Source: JAEUTH01 sp039931675 (GTDB lineage: Bacteria; Bacteroidota; Bacteroidia; AKYH767-A; OLB10). From it: a DNA stretch of 64,000 bases. Each line of letters starts with the position of its first letter. The stretch's first letter is position 1. Positions 7,821-16,969 of this stretch are shown piece by piece. The translations under genes were made by a program, and so were the position numbers. The stretch covers positions 46,373 to 110,372 of the forward strand of contig JBDTRM010000106.1 of NCBI GenBank assembly GCA_039931675.1, written 5' to 3'. The notes under the pieces were generated by a model that was not told the origin of the DNA, searched no databases, and saw nothing but the letters and a program-made list of their open reading frames with translations.

Positions 7821-10139
7821 TTAAACCTGTATTTGACCTGTCATTTGTTGTAGAGATAGTATTACAAATTCTGCTGGTTTTAATGGAGCAAAACCAACCC
7901 ATATATTTACGATGCCCAAGTCGATAGCATTTTGCGGAGTGGTTTCAGGATCGCATTTTACAAAATATGCTTCTTGTCTGGTCTTTCCCTGGAATGCACC
8001 CTGGCGGAAAAGGTTATGCATAAATGCTCCTACGTTCAGCCTGATCTGTGCCCAAAGCGGTTCATCATTAGGTTCAAAAACTACCCATTTTAAACCACGG
8101 TAGAGGCTTTCCTCAATGAACAAAGCAGTTCGCCTCACAGGTACATATTTCCACTGGCTGGCAAAATTGTCGTCTCCGTCCATTGTCCTGGCACCCCAGC
8201 AAATTATACCTTCAGGAAATATCCGGAGCGTATTGATAGCTACAGGATTAAGCTGCCCGTTCTCGCGGTCATTGAACCGGTATTGTAAGCCAACAACTCC
8301 TCTCAGGTCAGCCTCGGTCCCTGCCGGAGCTTTCCAAACACCCCTATTCGCATCTATACGTGCCATTAATCCCGCAATAGCTCCGCTTGGGCCAACCTGC
8401 ACGCTGGCACCATTATTATCAGTAATAGTAACATTTGGATAGTAATGAGCACTGAAATCTTTAACCAAACCTAAACGAAGACTGTTAACACCATTAAAAG
8501 GATCTGTGGCCTTTTGAACTTTGTCCCAGGAATCGGGAGGATCCATAAGCAAAATTGCGCGTCTTTGCTGACAAAAAACACTTGCCTGTCCATAGAAATT
8601 CTGCACAGCTGTCGCATTTGAAGCATTATCTTTAGGCAAAACCATAAGATTGAACAGATCGACATTTTTGTCAATAGAGTTATAGGCATCAGTGTAATCA
8701 GAATTAAGTGGAGCATCACCATCCGCTCCATCCAATCCAAGACTTTGGAAACCCCCTATACCTGATGTGCCGAGACTATAAAACCGCACATTTTTAATGA
8801 AGTGAGCATCAATATCTGTCGTTGAGGTTGTAATTGTGTTTATTGCGTTTTCATCACTGTCTGATGGCAGTATTGCCAAACGAGAGCCCCAAACCAGGGC
8901 GTTCCAATTAAACCCAGCAACAGCAGGTACAGGATTGTTTATTGCAGCCGCAATCAATCCAAATTTTTCCCTCAGTCCATCACTGTTAGCGTTGATACTC
9001 GGAGCAGGAAGACCAATAGCATCGTTGACCATAAGGGTTCCTGCTGTAACCAATGACACAGGAATGCTGATACCGTTTATTTGTACAGTATTGATGTCAA
9101 TTTGTTTTAGGGAATCAAAATTGGGAATATTTTTAATGTCAAAAACAATTCCGTTAGGGACTGGTCTGCGGCTTTCGTAAACTGATACTTCAATACCCCC
9201 CTGGTTGGTACCTAGCATTAAAGGCAATGCCAAGTCGTTTGCTGAATTCAATGCAGGAGTAATTCTTACTTCCGAATATCCTGTTATAGTTAATCTAAGC
9301 AAAAAAGTGTTAACGTTCACAACCTGGCTAGTTAAATCTGCGTTCACTGCAGGGTGGGAAGGAAAAGCATTTGAAATTTTCGTTTGAATGTCTGCTAATA
9401 AGGTTGCAGATGCCACACCAGCCAGATTTATATTAACAGGTGAACCTCCATCGAGGCTCAATTGGAAACTGTTTTTTTTATCAGTATTAATCAACTTAAA
9501 TAGATCTGCGGGTTTTATTGGACGACCAGCCTGAGTATAACTGAGTAACGATGCCGGTGGAATTGGTATATTCTTATCAACAAGATTCACTAAGTTTGAA
9601 TTGGAATTAATTATAGTAACAGCATATTTGGGATCGGCTGGGTTCATACTAAGATTAGTATAAGCTTCAACATTAGACATAGCTAATTGCCCGGATTTGC
9701 TTTTAGTGTAGTTGAACACCATAAAATTAAAAGTGGATTCAGGGTATTGCGTATTGTAGGAAACACTCATACGGATTGTATTTCCAATTTGGCCTGAGGA
9801 AATCGCTTTTACATCTAAGACAGGTAGTAAAGCAGCATTTAAAAGAGTAACTGCTGCCTTTTGGTCGGTTCCAGCCTTAACAATCCGGGTAACATAACAT
9901 CTAGTACCTCCATTCAGGAAAAAAAGCTTTACTGCCCTAGGCATATCACTCAATGATGTATCTGAACTGAAAGTTCTATCAAAATCGCTGTAGCTTAAGC
10001 ACAGTTGAGGAAAATTTACCGGACCCTGGCTTGCACGACCAATAAAGGCCGCTATTGAAGTGCTGACACCAACAATTGTGCGAACGCTGCTGGGTACTTC
10101 CTGAACATAGACACCGGGATAAGAAGGTTGTACTGGCAT
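7821..10139 (-). CDS. eCIS contractile tail sheath protein
   Basis: 772 residues. The N-terminus SYPGVYVQEVPSSVRTI, followed by VGVSTSIAAFIGRASQGPVN and FFLNGGTRCYVTRI, is the classic start of tail sheath proteins. The C-terminal handshake region (RTALFIEESLYRGLKWVVFEPND, given as LFIEESLYRGLKWVVFEPN, then FRQGAFQGKTRQEAYFVKCD and a long terminal beta segment) is also intact. The middle ~350 residues are a large variable insertion expected on the particle surface. The sheath contracts to drive the inner tube. It is the first structural gene of this operon segment; 190 bp separate it from the upstream NusG-like gene. Confidence 0.93.
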   Translation of the reverse strand: MPVQPSYPGVYVQEVPSSVRTIVGVSTSIAAFIGRASQGPVNFPQLCLSYSDFDRTFSSDTSLSDMPRAVKLFFLNGGTRCYVTRIVKAGTDQKAAVTLLNAALLPVLDVKAISSGQIGNTIRMSVSYNTQYPESTFNFMVFNYTKSKSGQLAMSNVEAYTNLSMNPADPKYAVTIINSNSNLVNLVDKNIPIPPASLLSYTQAGRPIKPADLFKLINTDKKNSFQLSLDGGSPVNINLAGVASATLLADIQTKISNAFPSHPAVNADLTSQVVNVNTFLLRLTITGYSEVRITPALNSANDLALPLMLGTNQGGIEVSVYESRRPVPNGIVFDIKNIPNFDSLKQIDINTVQINGISIPVSLVTAGTLMVNDAIGLPAPSINANSDGLREKFGLIAAAINNPVPAVAGFNWNALVWGSRLAILPSDSDENAINTITTSTTDIDAHFIKNVRFYSLGTSGIGGFQSLGLDGADGDAPLNSDYTDAYNSIDKNVDLFNLMVLPKDNASNATAVQNFYGQASVFCQQRRAILLMDPPDSWDKVQKATDPFNGVNSLRLGLVKDFSAHYYPNVTITDNNGASVQVGPSGAIAGLMARIDANRGVWKAPAGTEADLRGVVGLQYRFNDRENGQLNPVAINTLRIFPEGIICWGARTMDGDDNFASQWKYVPVRRTALFIEESLYRGLKWVVFEPNDEPLWAQIRLNVGAFMHNLFRQGAFQGKTRQEAYFVKCDPETTPQNAIDLGIVNIWVGFAPLKPAEFVILSLQQMTGQIQV

Positions 10140-10329
10140 AGTTTTTAATTTTAAGATTTATAAAAATTGAAATGTTTATCTATAATAATTGATTATTAAA
10201 ACATAAGTCAATTGAAATTAATTGCTGTATTATTAAAAGGATAAAATGGAGTGTTGTTTCACGGCTTCGCCAATGGGAGTCACATTTTCCCTTTTTAATA
10301 TATCGCATTAAAAGAAATCCGATTTATCT

Positions 10330-10839
10330 TTAATAGTTTCTAATCCAGTTGCTATCAATTTCCACACTTGCAAAATGGCCCATATTCAATACCTCTACCA
10401 GGAAACGGTATTTGCCGTTTTCCTGTAAAGCAAATCCTTTCATACCTAAAAAGGGACCATCAATAATTTCAACACGGTCGCCTTTTTTAATGGCATGGTT
10501 TTCTATTTTCACTTTAGAGGAAGAATTACAAAGCAGTTTGACTTTATCAATTTCCTCTTCTATTATGGTGGTCAACTTTCCTTCGAAACTCAGAAAATGA
10601 AAAAAATTGCAACTCTCAAATAATACTTTTCTTTCCACTTCATTTGTAAATAAAAAAATGTAAGGGTTTAGTATGGGAACATCAATCCATTTTTTACGAT
10701 CACTCCAGTAATGCAATTGTCGCTGTATGGGTAAATAAAAGGAAAAACCCAATTTCTCAAGTATGGCAGCAGCTTTTTTATAATGTATAGCTTTTGCAAC
10801 AATAACATACCATTTTTTACTTTGAGGAAGGTTATTCAT
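10330..10839 (-). CDS. Specialised NusG paralogue (transcription antiterminator)
   Basis: 169 residues from the ATG at 10839; the frame extends to 10887 but the added residues precede the conserved start. The N-terminal NGN domain begins KKWYVIVAKAIHYKKAAAIL and continues YLPIQRQLHYWSDRKKW and NPYIFLFTN. A C-terminal KOW motif reads IKKGDRVEIIDGPFLGMKG. This pattern matches UpxY/LoaP-like specialised NusG proteins, which load onto RNA polymerase at particular long operons and suppress termination. Lying directly upstream of and co-oriented with the sheath gene, it is the obvious candidate for elongation control of the eCIS operon (inference). Confidence 0.85.
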   Translation of the reverse strand: MNNLPQSKKWYVIVAKAIHYKKAAAILEKLGFSFYLPIQRQLHYWSDRKKWIDVPILNPYIFLFTNEVERKVLFESCNFFHFLSFEGKLTTIIEEEIDKVKLLCNSSSKVKIENHAIKKGDRVEIIDGPFLGMKGFALQENGKYRFLVEVLNMGHFASVEIDSNWIRNY

Positions 10840-10967
10840 TGTTGAGCAATGGTTTAATAATTTTATTTTATGAATATTAAAAAACAATTTTGGTTAAAAA
10901 TTGATAACAGAAGAATAAGCAAGAATGAAAATATTATTTTGTACTGATATAGGGGAAAACCCCTATG

Positions 10968-11648
10968 TTAAAAACTTTTATTGAAAGTCTTTTCGTAATT
11001 TTTAATGATCCCTTTTTCAATAGCGTACAAAACCAATCCAACCATATTTTTTGAATGGGTCTTTTCAATAATATGTGCCCTGTGAATTTCAATGGTTTTT
11101 TCAGACAGTAAAAGTTGTTTTGATATTTCTCTTGTAGAAAATTGTTCGCAAATCAGTCTTAAAATATCTACTTCTCTATCGGTAAGGTCTTCGCGTAAAT
11201 CATAACATATCTTCTGTTTGCACTTTAAATATTTTTCATTTAAAAAACAGCAGCCGTCCTCATCACAGAAAAAATCATTGCCGTTCATAATAGCAAAAAC
11301 CGCTTTTTCAATTTGCGCTTCACTTAAACTTTTGAGCAGATAACCATTAGAGCCGGCTTTATACATCTTGAGAGCATCGTTTTTATAATAATTCATAAAA
11401 AGCCCAACAATCTTAATTGAAGGATTAATTTGTTTTACTCGGTGCATGGCTTTAAAGCCATCGAGCTTAGGCATTCTTATGTTCATGAAAATAAAATCTA
11501 CCGGGTGCATCCTAATTAAATCTAACACTTCAGTATCAGAGGTAGCACGAAAAAAATTTCGGGATGAAGAGCAGGATTTTATAATCGCTTCAAGTCCGAA
11601 GCAAAACAATGGGTGGTCGTCAACTATAATAATGTTATTGGAGTGCAT
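10968..11648 (-). CDS. LuxR/NarL-type regulator with degenerate receiver
   Basis: 226 residues with receiver and LuxR HTH domains. The acidic pair D10-D11 (VDDHP) and the Lys of GYLLKS (K106) are present, but the phospho-acceptor position in FIFMNIRMPKLDG is Asn56 (codon AAC) instead of Asp, and the usual switch Ser/Thr appears replaced (GLFMNYY). The HTH reads LTDREVDILRLICEQFSTRE followed by KTIEIHRAHIIEK. The protein probably acts without classical phosphorylation. It lies 128 bp upstream of the NusG paralogue on the same strand, so it may govern eCIS expression. No sensor kinase is adjacent. Confidence 0.88.
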   Translation of the reverse strand: MHSNNIIIVDDHPLFCFGLEAIIKSCSSSRNFFRATSDTEVLDLIRMHPVDFIFMNIRMPKLDGFKAMHRVKQINPSIKIVGLFMNYYKNDALKMYKAGSNGYLLKSLSEAQIEKAVFAIMNGNDFFCDEDGCCFLNEKYLKCKQKICYDLREDLTDREVDILRLICEQFSTREISKQLLLSEKTIEIHRAHIIEKTHSKNMVGLVLYAIEKGIIKNYEKTFNKSF

Positions 11649-11849
11649 AACAAAAGGTCTGGTTGTTTCTTGCCAAAATAATTTAACAAGGTTGCAATAA
11701 TCAGAAAAAAAATTCAGTCACAAAAAAATTTAATCGTTAAATCCGCAACTATATTTTATCTTTTTAGTACAATGACCCCAAGCGAACATTAATTACTTTC
11801 CTATAAATCCAAAGTTTAAATCAACAATGAACCGGCAGCTTACGCATTA

Positions 11850-12154
11850 ATGCAGAAAACTTTCAGTAGATGTTTATTAATTCTTTCGATCAGTGAAATT
11901 GACTTGCCAGTTGAAAATGTTGTAGATGAAGCAAACAAATTCTGGTTGACAATAACCTCGCTTATTTCTCAAAGCAACCGCCAGGAAAAAACTTTGCAGC
12001 AATAGGTGACGACAACGGACTTTTGATATTTGTTGTTGCTGAAAGAAACTGGTTTCCGACTAACAAACCGGCAAAAAAGTATTTGACAAAAATAAAAGTG
12101 GAGAACAATGGCAGGATTAATGACATTTATATTAACGATCAGAAACACATCTGA
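11850..12154 (+). pseudogene. Frameshifted remnant of a glyoxalase/VOC-family gene
   Basis: The 531-bp gap 11649-12179 holds a decayed gene on the plus strand. One frame from the ATG at 11850 encodes ...ISEIDLPVENVVDEANKFW, and after a frameshift near 11945 another frame continues LAYFSKQPPGKNFAAIGDDN then GLLIFVVAERNWFPTNKP up to a TGA at 12152. The two halves together resemble the start and middle of a small VOC/glyoxalase-like protein (KNFxAIGDxxGLLI...WFPT). No intact VOC frame remains. The rest of the gap shows only AT-rich sequence that may hold the regulator's promoter. Confidence 0.5.
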
Positions 12155-12179
12155 TAACAATCAAATCAACTTCAAATTT

Positions 12180-15100
12180 TTACTCAATCGAAATCTTCCT
12201 GACCAATGTTGCTTCCTGCGTTCTTATGATTAGCGTATAAATTCCAGCAACTTTGCTTTCAATATCAACATGAAATGTATTATCACCTTCTGATACGAAT
12301 ATTTGTTCGGAATAAACTTCTTGTCCTAGCACATTAATCAGAGACATTCTGCCCGATGTTGCAATTTTGCTTTGCATTTCAATTTCAAAACTGCCATCGT
12401 TTGGGTTTGGATAAATATTCAGTAAAGTGTTTTCAGTTGATGTTTCGTTTAACCTGCAATTGATTGTCACCTTAGTTCCTGTAGAAGTTTTAGAACAACT
12501 GTTAGCATTTGTAACTATAACCTTATAGGTTCCGGCAGCGGTGGCGAGATAGTTTTGCAAAGTAGCTCCGGCAATGTTTACAATTCCTTTCTGCCATTGA
12601 TAACTATACCCTGCTCCACTATTTGCTGCAAGTGTAACACTTCCTCCTGCGCAAAAAGTTGTGGGCCCTTGCGGAGTAATTGTTGCAGACGGCAATGGAT
12701 TCACAGTTGCAACTACACCAGTTGAATTTTTCCGGCAACCGTTGGGGCCGATAACTACTACCTTATAGGTTCCGGTCGAAGTAGGAATATAATTTTGTGC
12801 CGTTGCTCCTGCAATAGTTGAAGCACCTTTTTTCCATTCATAGCTTAAACCGGCACCTGCATTTGCAGTTAGTGTTAACAGGTTTTTGCCTGAACAAAAT
12901 GTAGTTGGGCCCGTTGTTGCAAGAGTTGCCGTTGGCAATGATTTTACTGTAACCACTGTTGGTGTTGAAGTAGCCAAGCAATTATTTGCATTAGTAACTG
13001 TTACCGTAAAGGTTCCTGATAATGTAACTGCAATACTTTGAGAAGTAGCCCCATTTGACCATTGGTAAGAATTAAATCCAACACCTGCATCAAGAGTTAA
13101 AATATCGCCCTTACAAAAAGTTGTTGCTCCGTTTGCTGTGATATTAGCTGTTGGTAATGGATTAACTGTAACTGATGTTGCAGCAGAAGCAGCAGAACAA
13201 TTATTTGCATTAGTAACAGTAACAGAATAATTTCCTGTTTGATTTACAGATATGCTTTGTGTTGTTGCACCTGTTGACCACAAGTAAGAATTAAATCCTG
13301 CTCCCGCATCCAGCATTACATTATTTCCTAAACAAAAAGTTGTTGTACCATTTGGGGTAATTGTTGCTATTGGTAAAGTATTAACTGTAACTGATGTTGC
13401 AGCAGAGCTTGCCGAACAATTATTTGCATTGGTAATTATTACAGAATAGCTTCCTGTTTGGTTTATAGATATAGTTTGCGTTGTTGCACCATTTGACCAC
13501 GAGTACGAATTAAATCCTGCACCTGCATCAAGCATTATATTATTGCCTGCACAAAAAGTTGTCGCTCCGTTTGCGGTGATATTAGCTGTTGGCAAAGGAT
13601 TAACAGTAACTGATGTTGCAGCCGAAGTAGCAGAACAATTATTTGCATTAGTAACTATGACAGAATAATTTCCTGTTTGATTGATAGAGACAGTTTGTAT
13701 TGTTGCGCCATTTGACCATAAGTAAGAATTAAATCCTGCACCTGCACCAAGCATTACATTATTACCTACACAAAAAGTTGTTGCTCCGTTTGCTGTAATA
13801 TTAGCAGTTGGCAATGGATTCACAGTAAGTGATGTTGCAGCAGAAGTTGCAGAACAATTATTTGAATTGGTAACTATAACAGAAAAATTTCCTGTTTGAT
13901 TTACCAAAATTGTTTGCGTTGTAGCACCTGTTGACCACAAATAAGAATTAAATCCTGCGCCTGCATTAAGTGTTACATTATTTCCTGAACAAAAAGTTGT
14001 TGCTCCGTTTGCTGTAACAGTTGCCGTTGGCAATGGATTTACAGTAATTAAAAAATTTGCCGTTGCAGTTTTACCCGTAGAAATCTCAGTAACAGTAACA
14101 GTATAGGTAGTTGTTGAGTTTGGTGAAGCAATGGGATTTGCAATAGTTGAATTATTCAAACCCGCAACCGGCAACCATGAATAAGAGTAAGCACCTGAAC
14201 CATTTGAAACAGTCGTACTTAATTGCGCATTGCTCCCATTACAAATTGCAGCACTGTTTGATTGAATAGAAACACTAAGGGTTGAAACCAAATCCGATTC
14301 CCATAAACCACGCCCATTAGTGGCTGCTCTTATTTTATTTATACTGTATGATATTTCCATTTCTCTTACACCCACATTAGGCAACCCTGTGAAAAACTGT
14401 TGCCATGATGACAACGAATCACTTCTAAAATAAACGCCAACATCAGTTCCCACATAAAGTGCATTGTTCGTATTGTTTTGATAGGTGATGCAATTGACAG
14501 GAAGATTGGGAAGCCCTGTGGAATAGTTTGACCATGTGGCGCCTGTATCAGATGAAACCCAAACTTTATTTGCCGATGAATATCCTGAAAAAGTAACCCA
14601 TACTTTTCCCGGTTGCGTATTGCTTACTCCTATTGAAGATATTTGTGCAGAAGATATAGGCAAACCAGCAGTTCTGTCAACAAAGCTATTGCCATCAGTT
14701 GTCACAAAAAAAGCATTGGATTTGGAGGCATAAATAAAATTCGGATTGGAAGGCGCGTAGGCAAGAGAACTAATATTGAGACCGTTTGATGGAATACTAC
14801 CGACTTGTGTAAAACTGCTTCCTCCATTTAAAGTGCGGTAAACCTGTGCCTTGCCCACCAGCAAAACCGTATCATAAACAGGATTCATAACAATGGGAGT
14901 AAGCCAATTACCTGCAGCATTTACTCCGCTTCCATTTATGTTACAAACTATATTATAGAGAGGGTATGTATTGTACGTTACCAAAATATACCCGTTATAC
15001 GATTCAAGATACATGATGGTATCATTGTCATGTTCAAAAATACATTCCATACCATCACCTGTGTTTTGCGTAAACAACGACCAGTTATTTGATTTCAGAA

Positions 15101-16661
15101 GATGCGTACCCATGTCCTGGTGCCCTGTTAATATAGTATTCGGATTTATGGCAGCAGTACCGAGTTTATACATCTGCGATATTTGCAAACCTTCGTTGAT
15201 GGGATTCCATGTTGCTCCCCTGTCAGTTGTTTTCCAAACACCGCCATCATTGCCCGAAAAATAAACTGAATCAGTACCTGGTAAAAAATCAATCGAATGA
15301 TGGTCGGGATGAACAAATGGAATTAGACCGGGAACATTATTTGTATGTTTTGTCCAGTTCAAACCACCGTCAACACTTTTATACATATTTGTTCCTCCTA
15401 CAAGAATGGTATCCTTATGAATTGGCGAAACAGCCATGGCAAGATTATACCACGCCTGCGAACTTCCCGGAGCTATAAGTATGTTGGGTGTGTTAGAGCG
15501 AAGTGTAAAATTATCGCCTCCATCAACCGAGCGATAGAATCCATAAAAATCATAAGTGTTCTTTTTAATGGCAACTAAATAAACATAGTTGGTATCAGCA
15601 GGAGTAACAGCAATTTCGAGCCGGCCAACATTTGCGCTCAGCGGAAGCCCTGATGCAATTGGCAGAAATGTTGCACCTCCATTTGTTGATTTATAAAAAG
15701 TGCCGGTAGAAAAAACTCCTGAAGTAGCATAAATAATATTGGTGTTCCCGGGTTTGAATTCTATATCAGTAAATTGTCCTGCCTGCATCACTACCCAATT
15801 TATTCCGGCATTAATGGTTCGGTAAATACCAACACTTGTAGCAGCAAAAACAGTATCGGGATGGATTGGATTAATTAAAAGCTTAAAAATAGCGCGATTC
15901 AGATTTACTGTCCAGTTCATCGTGTTGCTTGCGAGCGGCCACGTTACACCACCATCAGTTGATTTAAGAATACCAATTGAACTTAGTGCTAATTGTGAAC
16001 CTGTTCCGTTTCCGTCACCTGTTGCGAGATACATGATTTGCGGGTTTGCAGGATTAATTGCAACATCTGAACAGCCTATTATTGGTAACTGGTCAGTATT
16101 GGTTGTCCAATTCAATCCGCCATCAATGGTTTTCCATAATCCACCTAAAGGAGATGCAGTCCACATAATATTACTGCTGGTTGGATTAAAGCGAATAAAG
16201 TTAACGCGTGCTGCTCCACCCCAATCGCTGTGTGTGTGTGTGCCTGTTGGTCCTATTGCTGTCCAGTTACCCGAAAAATTTACAGCAGACGAATTACCTT
16301 TATTGTAAGAATTTGAATTGAGATAATTTTGAAACTCCTGTTGATTAGTAGAGGGAAGCGTAATATCACCCGAAGGATATACTCGAGGTTCCATATCTGA
16401 TTCCCAACGCTTGTAAAGATTATACCCTCCAAACTTTCCTTCATCTTCTTCACCTTCCTCTTTCTCTTTTGAATTTCTTTTATCATAAGCCTTCTCATAA
16501 GCATTGAATGCTTTTTGAATTTCATAAAAATTCAAAGGCTTTGAATTGTAAGATAAATTTTTGGTTTTCAAATAAGGTGGCTGTAGCCACGGTTGTGCGT
16601 TTGCACTCAAACAAAAAATAAAAATTGCAACAACGAGCAAAGAGTTTGTGATAGCTTTCAT
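12180..16661 (-). CDS. Giant secreted propeller + Ig-repeat protein with T9SS sorting domain
   Basis: 1493 residues. A signal peptide (LLVVAIFIFCLSANA) precedes a sortilin/VPS10-like BNR propeller of roughly residues 130-790, with recurring GGLWKTIDGGLNW, GGVWKTTDRGATW and VWVSSDTGATW blades. One diverged Ig/PKD-like module follows, then five near-identical 73-residue units (ANITANGATTFC...NSY-WSNGATTQT...NNCSA) and two diverged ones. The last ~75 residues are a T9SS type A sorting domain (IYPNPNDGSFEIEM ... VAGIYTLIIRT ... KISIE). The product is expected on the cell surface or released, perhaps as an adhesin or binding scaffold. The propeller resembles exo-sialidase/photosynthesis-stability-type BNR folds, but no catalytic residues can be assigned. 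Confidence 0.88.
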   Translation of the reverse strand: MKAITNSLLVVAIFIFCLSANAQPWLQPPYLKTKNLSYNSKPLNFYEIQKAFNAYEKAYDKRNSKEKEEGEEDEGKFGGYNLYKRWESDMEPRVYPSGDITLPSTNQQEFQNYLNSNSYNKGNSSAVNFSGNWTAIGPTGTHTHSDWGGAARVNFIRFNPTSSNIMWTASPLGGLWKTIDGGLNWTTNTDQLPIIGCSDVAINPANPQIMYLATGDGNGTGSQLALSSIGILKSTDGGVTWPLASNTMNWTVNLNRAIFKLLINPIHPDTVFAATSVGIYRTINAGINWVVMQAGQFTDIEFKPGNTNIIYATSGVFSTGTFYKSTNGGATFLPIASGLPLSANVGRLEIAVTPADTNYVYLVAIKKNTYDFYGFYRSVDGGDNFTLRSNTPNILIAPGSSQAWYNLAMAVSPIHKDTILVGGTNMYKSVDGGLNWTKHTNNVPGLIPFVHPDHHSIDFLPGTDSVYFSGNDGGVWKTTDRGATWNPINEGLQISQMYKLGTAAINPNTILTGHQDMGTHLLKSNNWSLFTQNTGDGMECIFEHDNDTIMYLESYNGYILVTYNTYPLYNIVCNINGSGVNAAGNWLTPIVMNPVYDTVLLVGKAQVYRTLNGGSSFTQVGSIPSNGLNISSLAYAPSNPNFIYASKSNAFFVTTDGNSFVDRTAGLPISSAQISSIGVSNTQPGKVWVTFSGYSSANKVWVSSDTGATWSNYSTGLPNLPVNCITYQNNTNNALYVGTDVGVYFRSDSLSSWQQFFTGLPNVGVREMEISYSINKIRAATNGRGLWESDLVSTLSVSIQSNSAAICNGSNAQLSTTVSNGSGAYSYSWLPVAGLNNSTIANPIASPNSTTTYTVTVTEISTGKTATANFLITVNPLPTATVTANGATTFCSGNNVTLNAGAGFNSYLWSTGATTQTILVNQTGNFSVIVTNSNNCSATSAATSLTVNPLPTANITANGATTFCVGNNVMLGAGAGFNSYLWSNGATIQTVSINQTGNYSVIVTNANNCSATSAATSVTVNPLPTANITANGATTFCAGNNIMLDAGAGFNSYSWSNGATTQTISINQTGSYSVIITNANNCSASSAATSVTVNTLPIATITPNGTTTFCLGNNVMLDAGAGFNSYLWSTGATTQSISVNQTGNYSVTVTNANNCSAASAATSVTVNPLPTANITANGATTFCKGDILTLDAGVGFNSYQWSNGATSQSIAVTLSGTFTVTVTNANNCLATSTPTVVTVKSLPTATLATTGPTTFCSGKNLLTLTANAGAGLSYEWKKGASTIAGATAQNYIPTSTGTYKVVVIGPNGCRKNSTGVVATVNPLPSATITPQGPTTFCAGGSVTLAANSGAGYSYQWQKGIVNIAGATLQNYLATAAGTYKVIVTNANSCSKTSTGTKVTINCRLNETSTENTLLNIYPNPNDGSFEIEMQSKIATSGRMSLINVLGQEVYSEQIFVSEGDNTFHVDIESKVAGIYTLIIRTQEATLVRKISIE
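12960..14045. repeat. Five 219-bp tandem repeats within a coding region
   Basis: An anchor word, acaaaaagttgt, recurs at 13113, 13332, 13551, 13770 and 13989, exactly 219 bp (73 codons) apart. Each unit encodes one Ig/PKD-like module of the giant T9SS protein. High nucleotide identity between units suggests recent duplication or gene conversion, and copy number may vary between strains. Assembly collapse is also possible here. Confidence 0.88.
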
Positions 16662-16969
16662 TGTGTGGGGTTATTAAATTTATGGATAAAAAAACAAGAG
16701 GTATAATTAAATATAAGACTAAAATAAATCTTATCTTTTATATAAACTATGACTACTTAATGATTGGTTGGATTGAGTTAACGGTTGGAATTATTATACT
16801 TGCAAAGGGTGTTTTTTTTATTGAGGTTATCCCGATGTTTCGGGAGTTTGCTGATTCCGCTAACTTTTGTTTATGGATTTTGTATTCATCAACCGTAAAA
16901 ATTTATCACGCTCGCGGTATAATAAAATTGAAAGACTGGTCTTTATGACGCGACCTCAGAAAAAAAAAA
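16662..16969. other. Intergenic spacer without a supported gene
   Basis: 308 bp between the start of the giant T9SS gene and the 3' end of the AAA_14 ATPase gene. A 95-codon frame crosses it on the plus strand but has no recognisable domain and overlaps the divergent start, so it is not called. A small hairpin, cccga-tgtt-tcggg, lies at 16831-16844. The promoter of the giant gene is expected near its start but no confident -7/-33 pair was picked. Confidence 0.5.

Noticed and set aside
7798..7902. Extended N-terminus of the tail tube gene
   Set aside because: The extra 35 residues overlap the sheath gene and precede the conserved MAQFTVNAQRFDPYKNF start.
1..10139. Interpretation as a prophage
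   Set aside because: No capsid, portal, terminase or integrase is visible, while DUF4255, DUF4157 and the double-AAA ATPase point to an eCIS.
16661..16948. 95-codon plus-strand frame next to the giant T9SS gene
   Set aside because: Hydrophobic, AT-biased and with no domain; it begins on the complementary strand of the giant gene's start codon.
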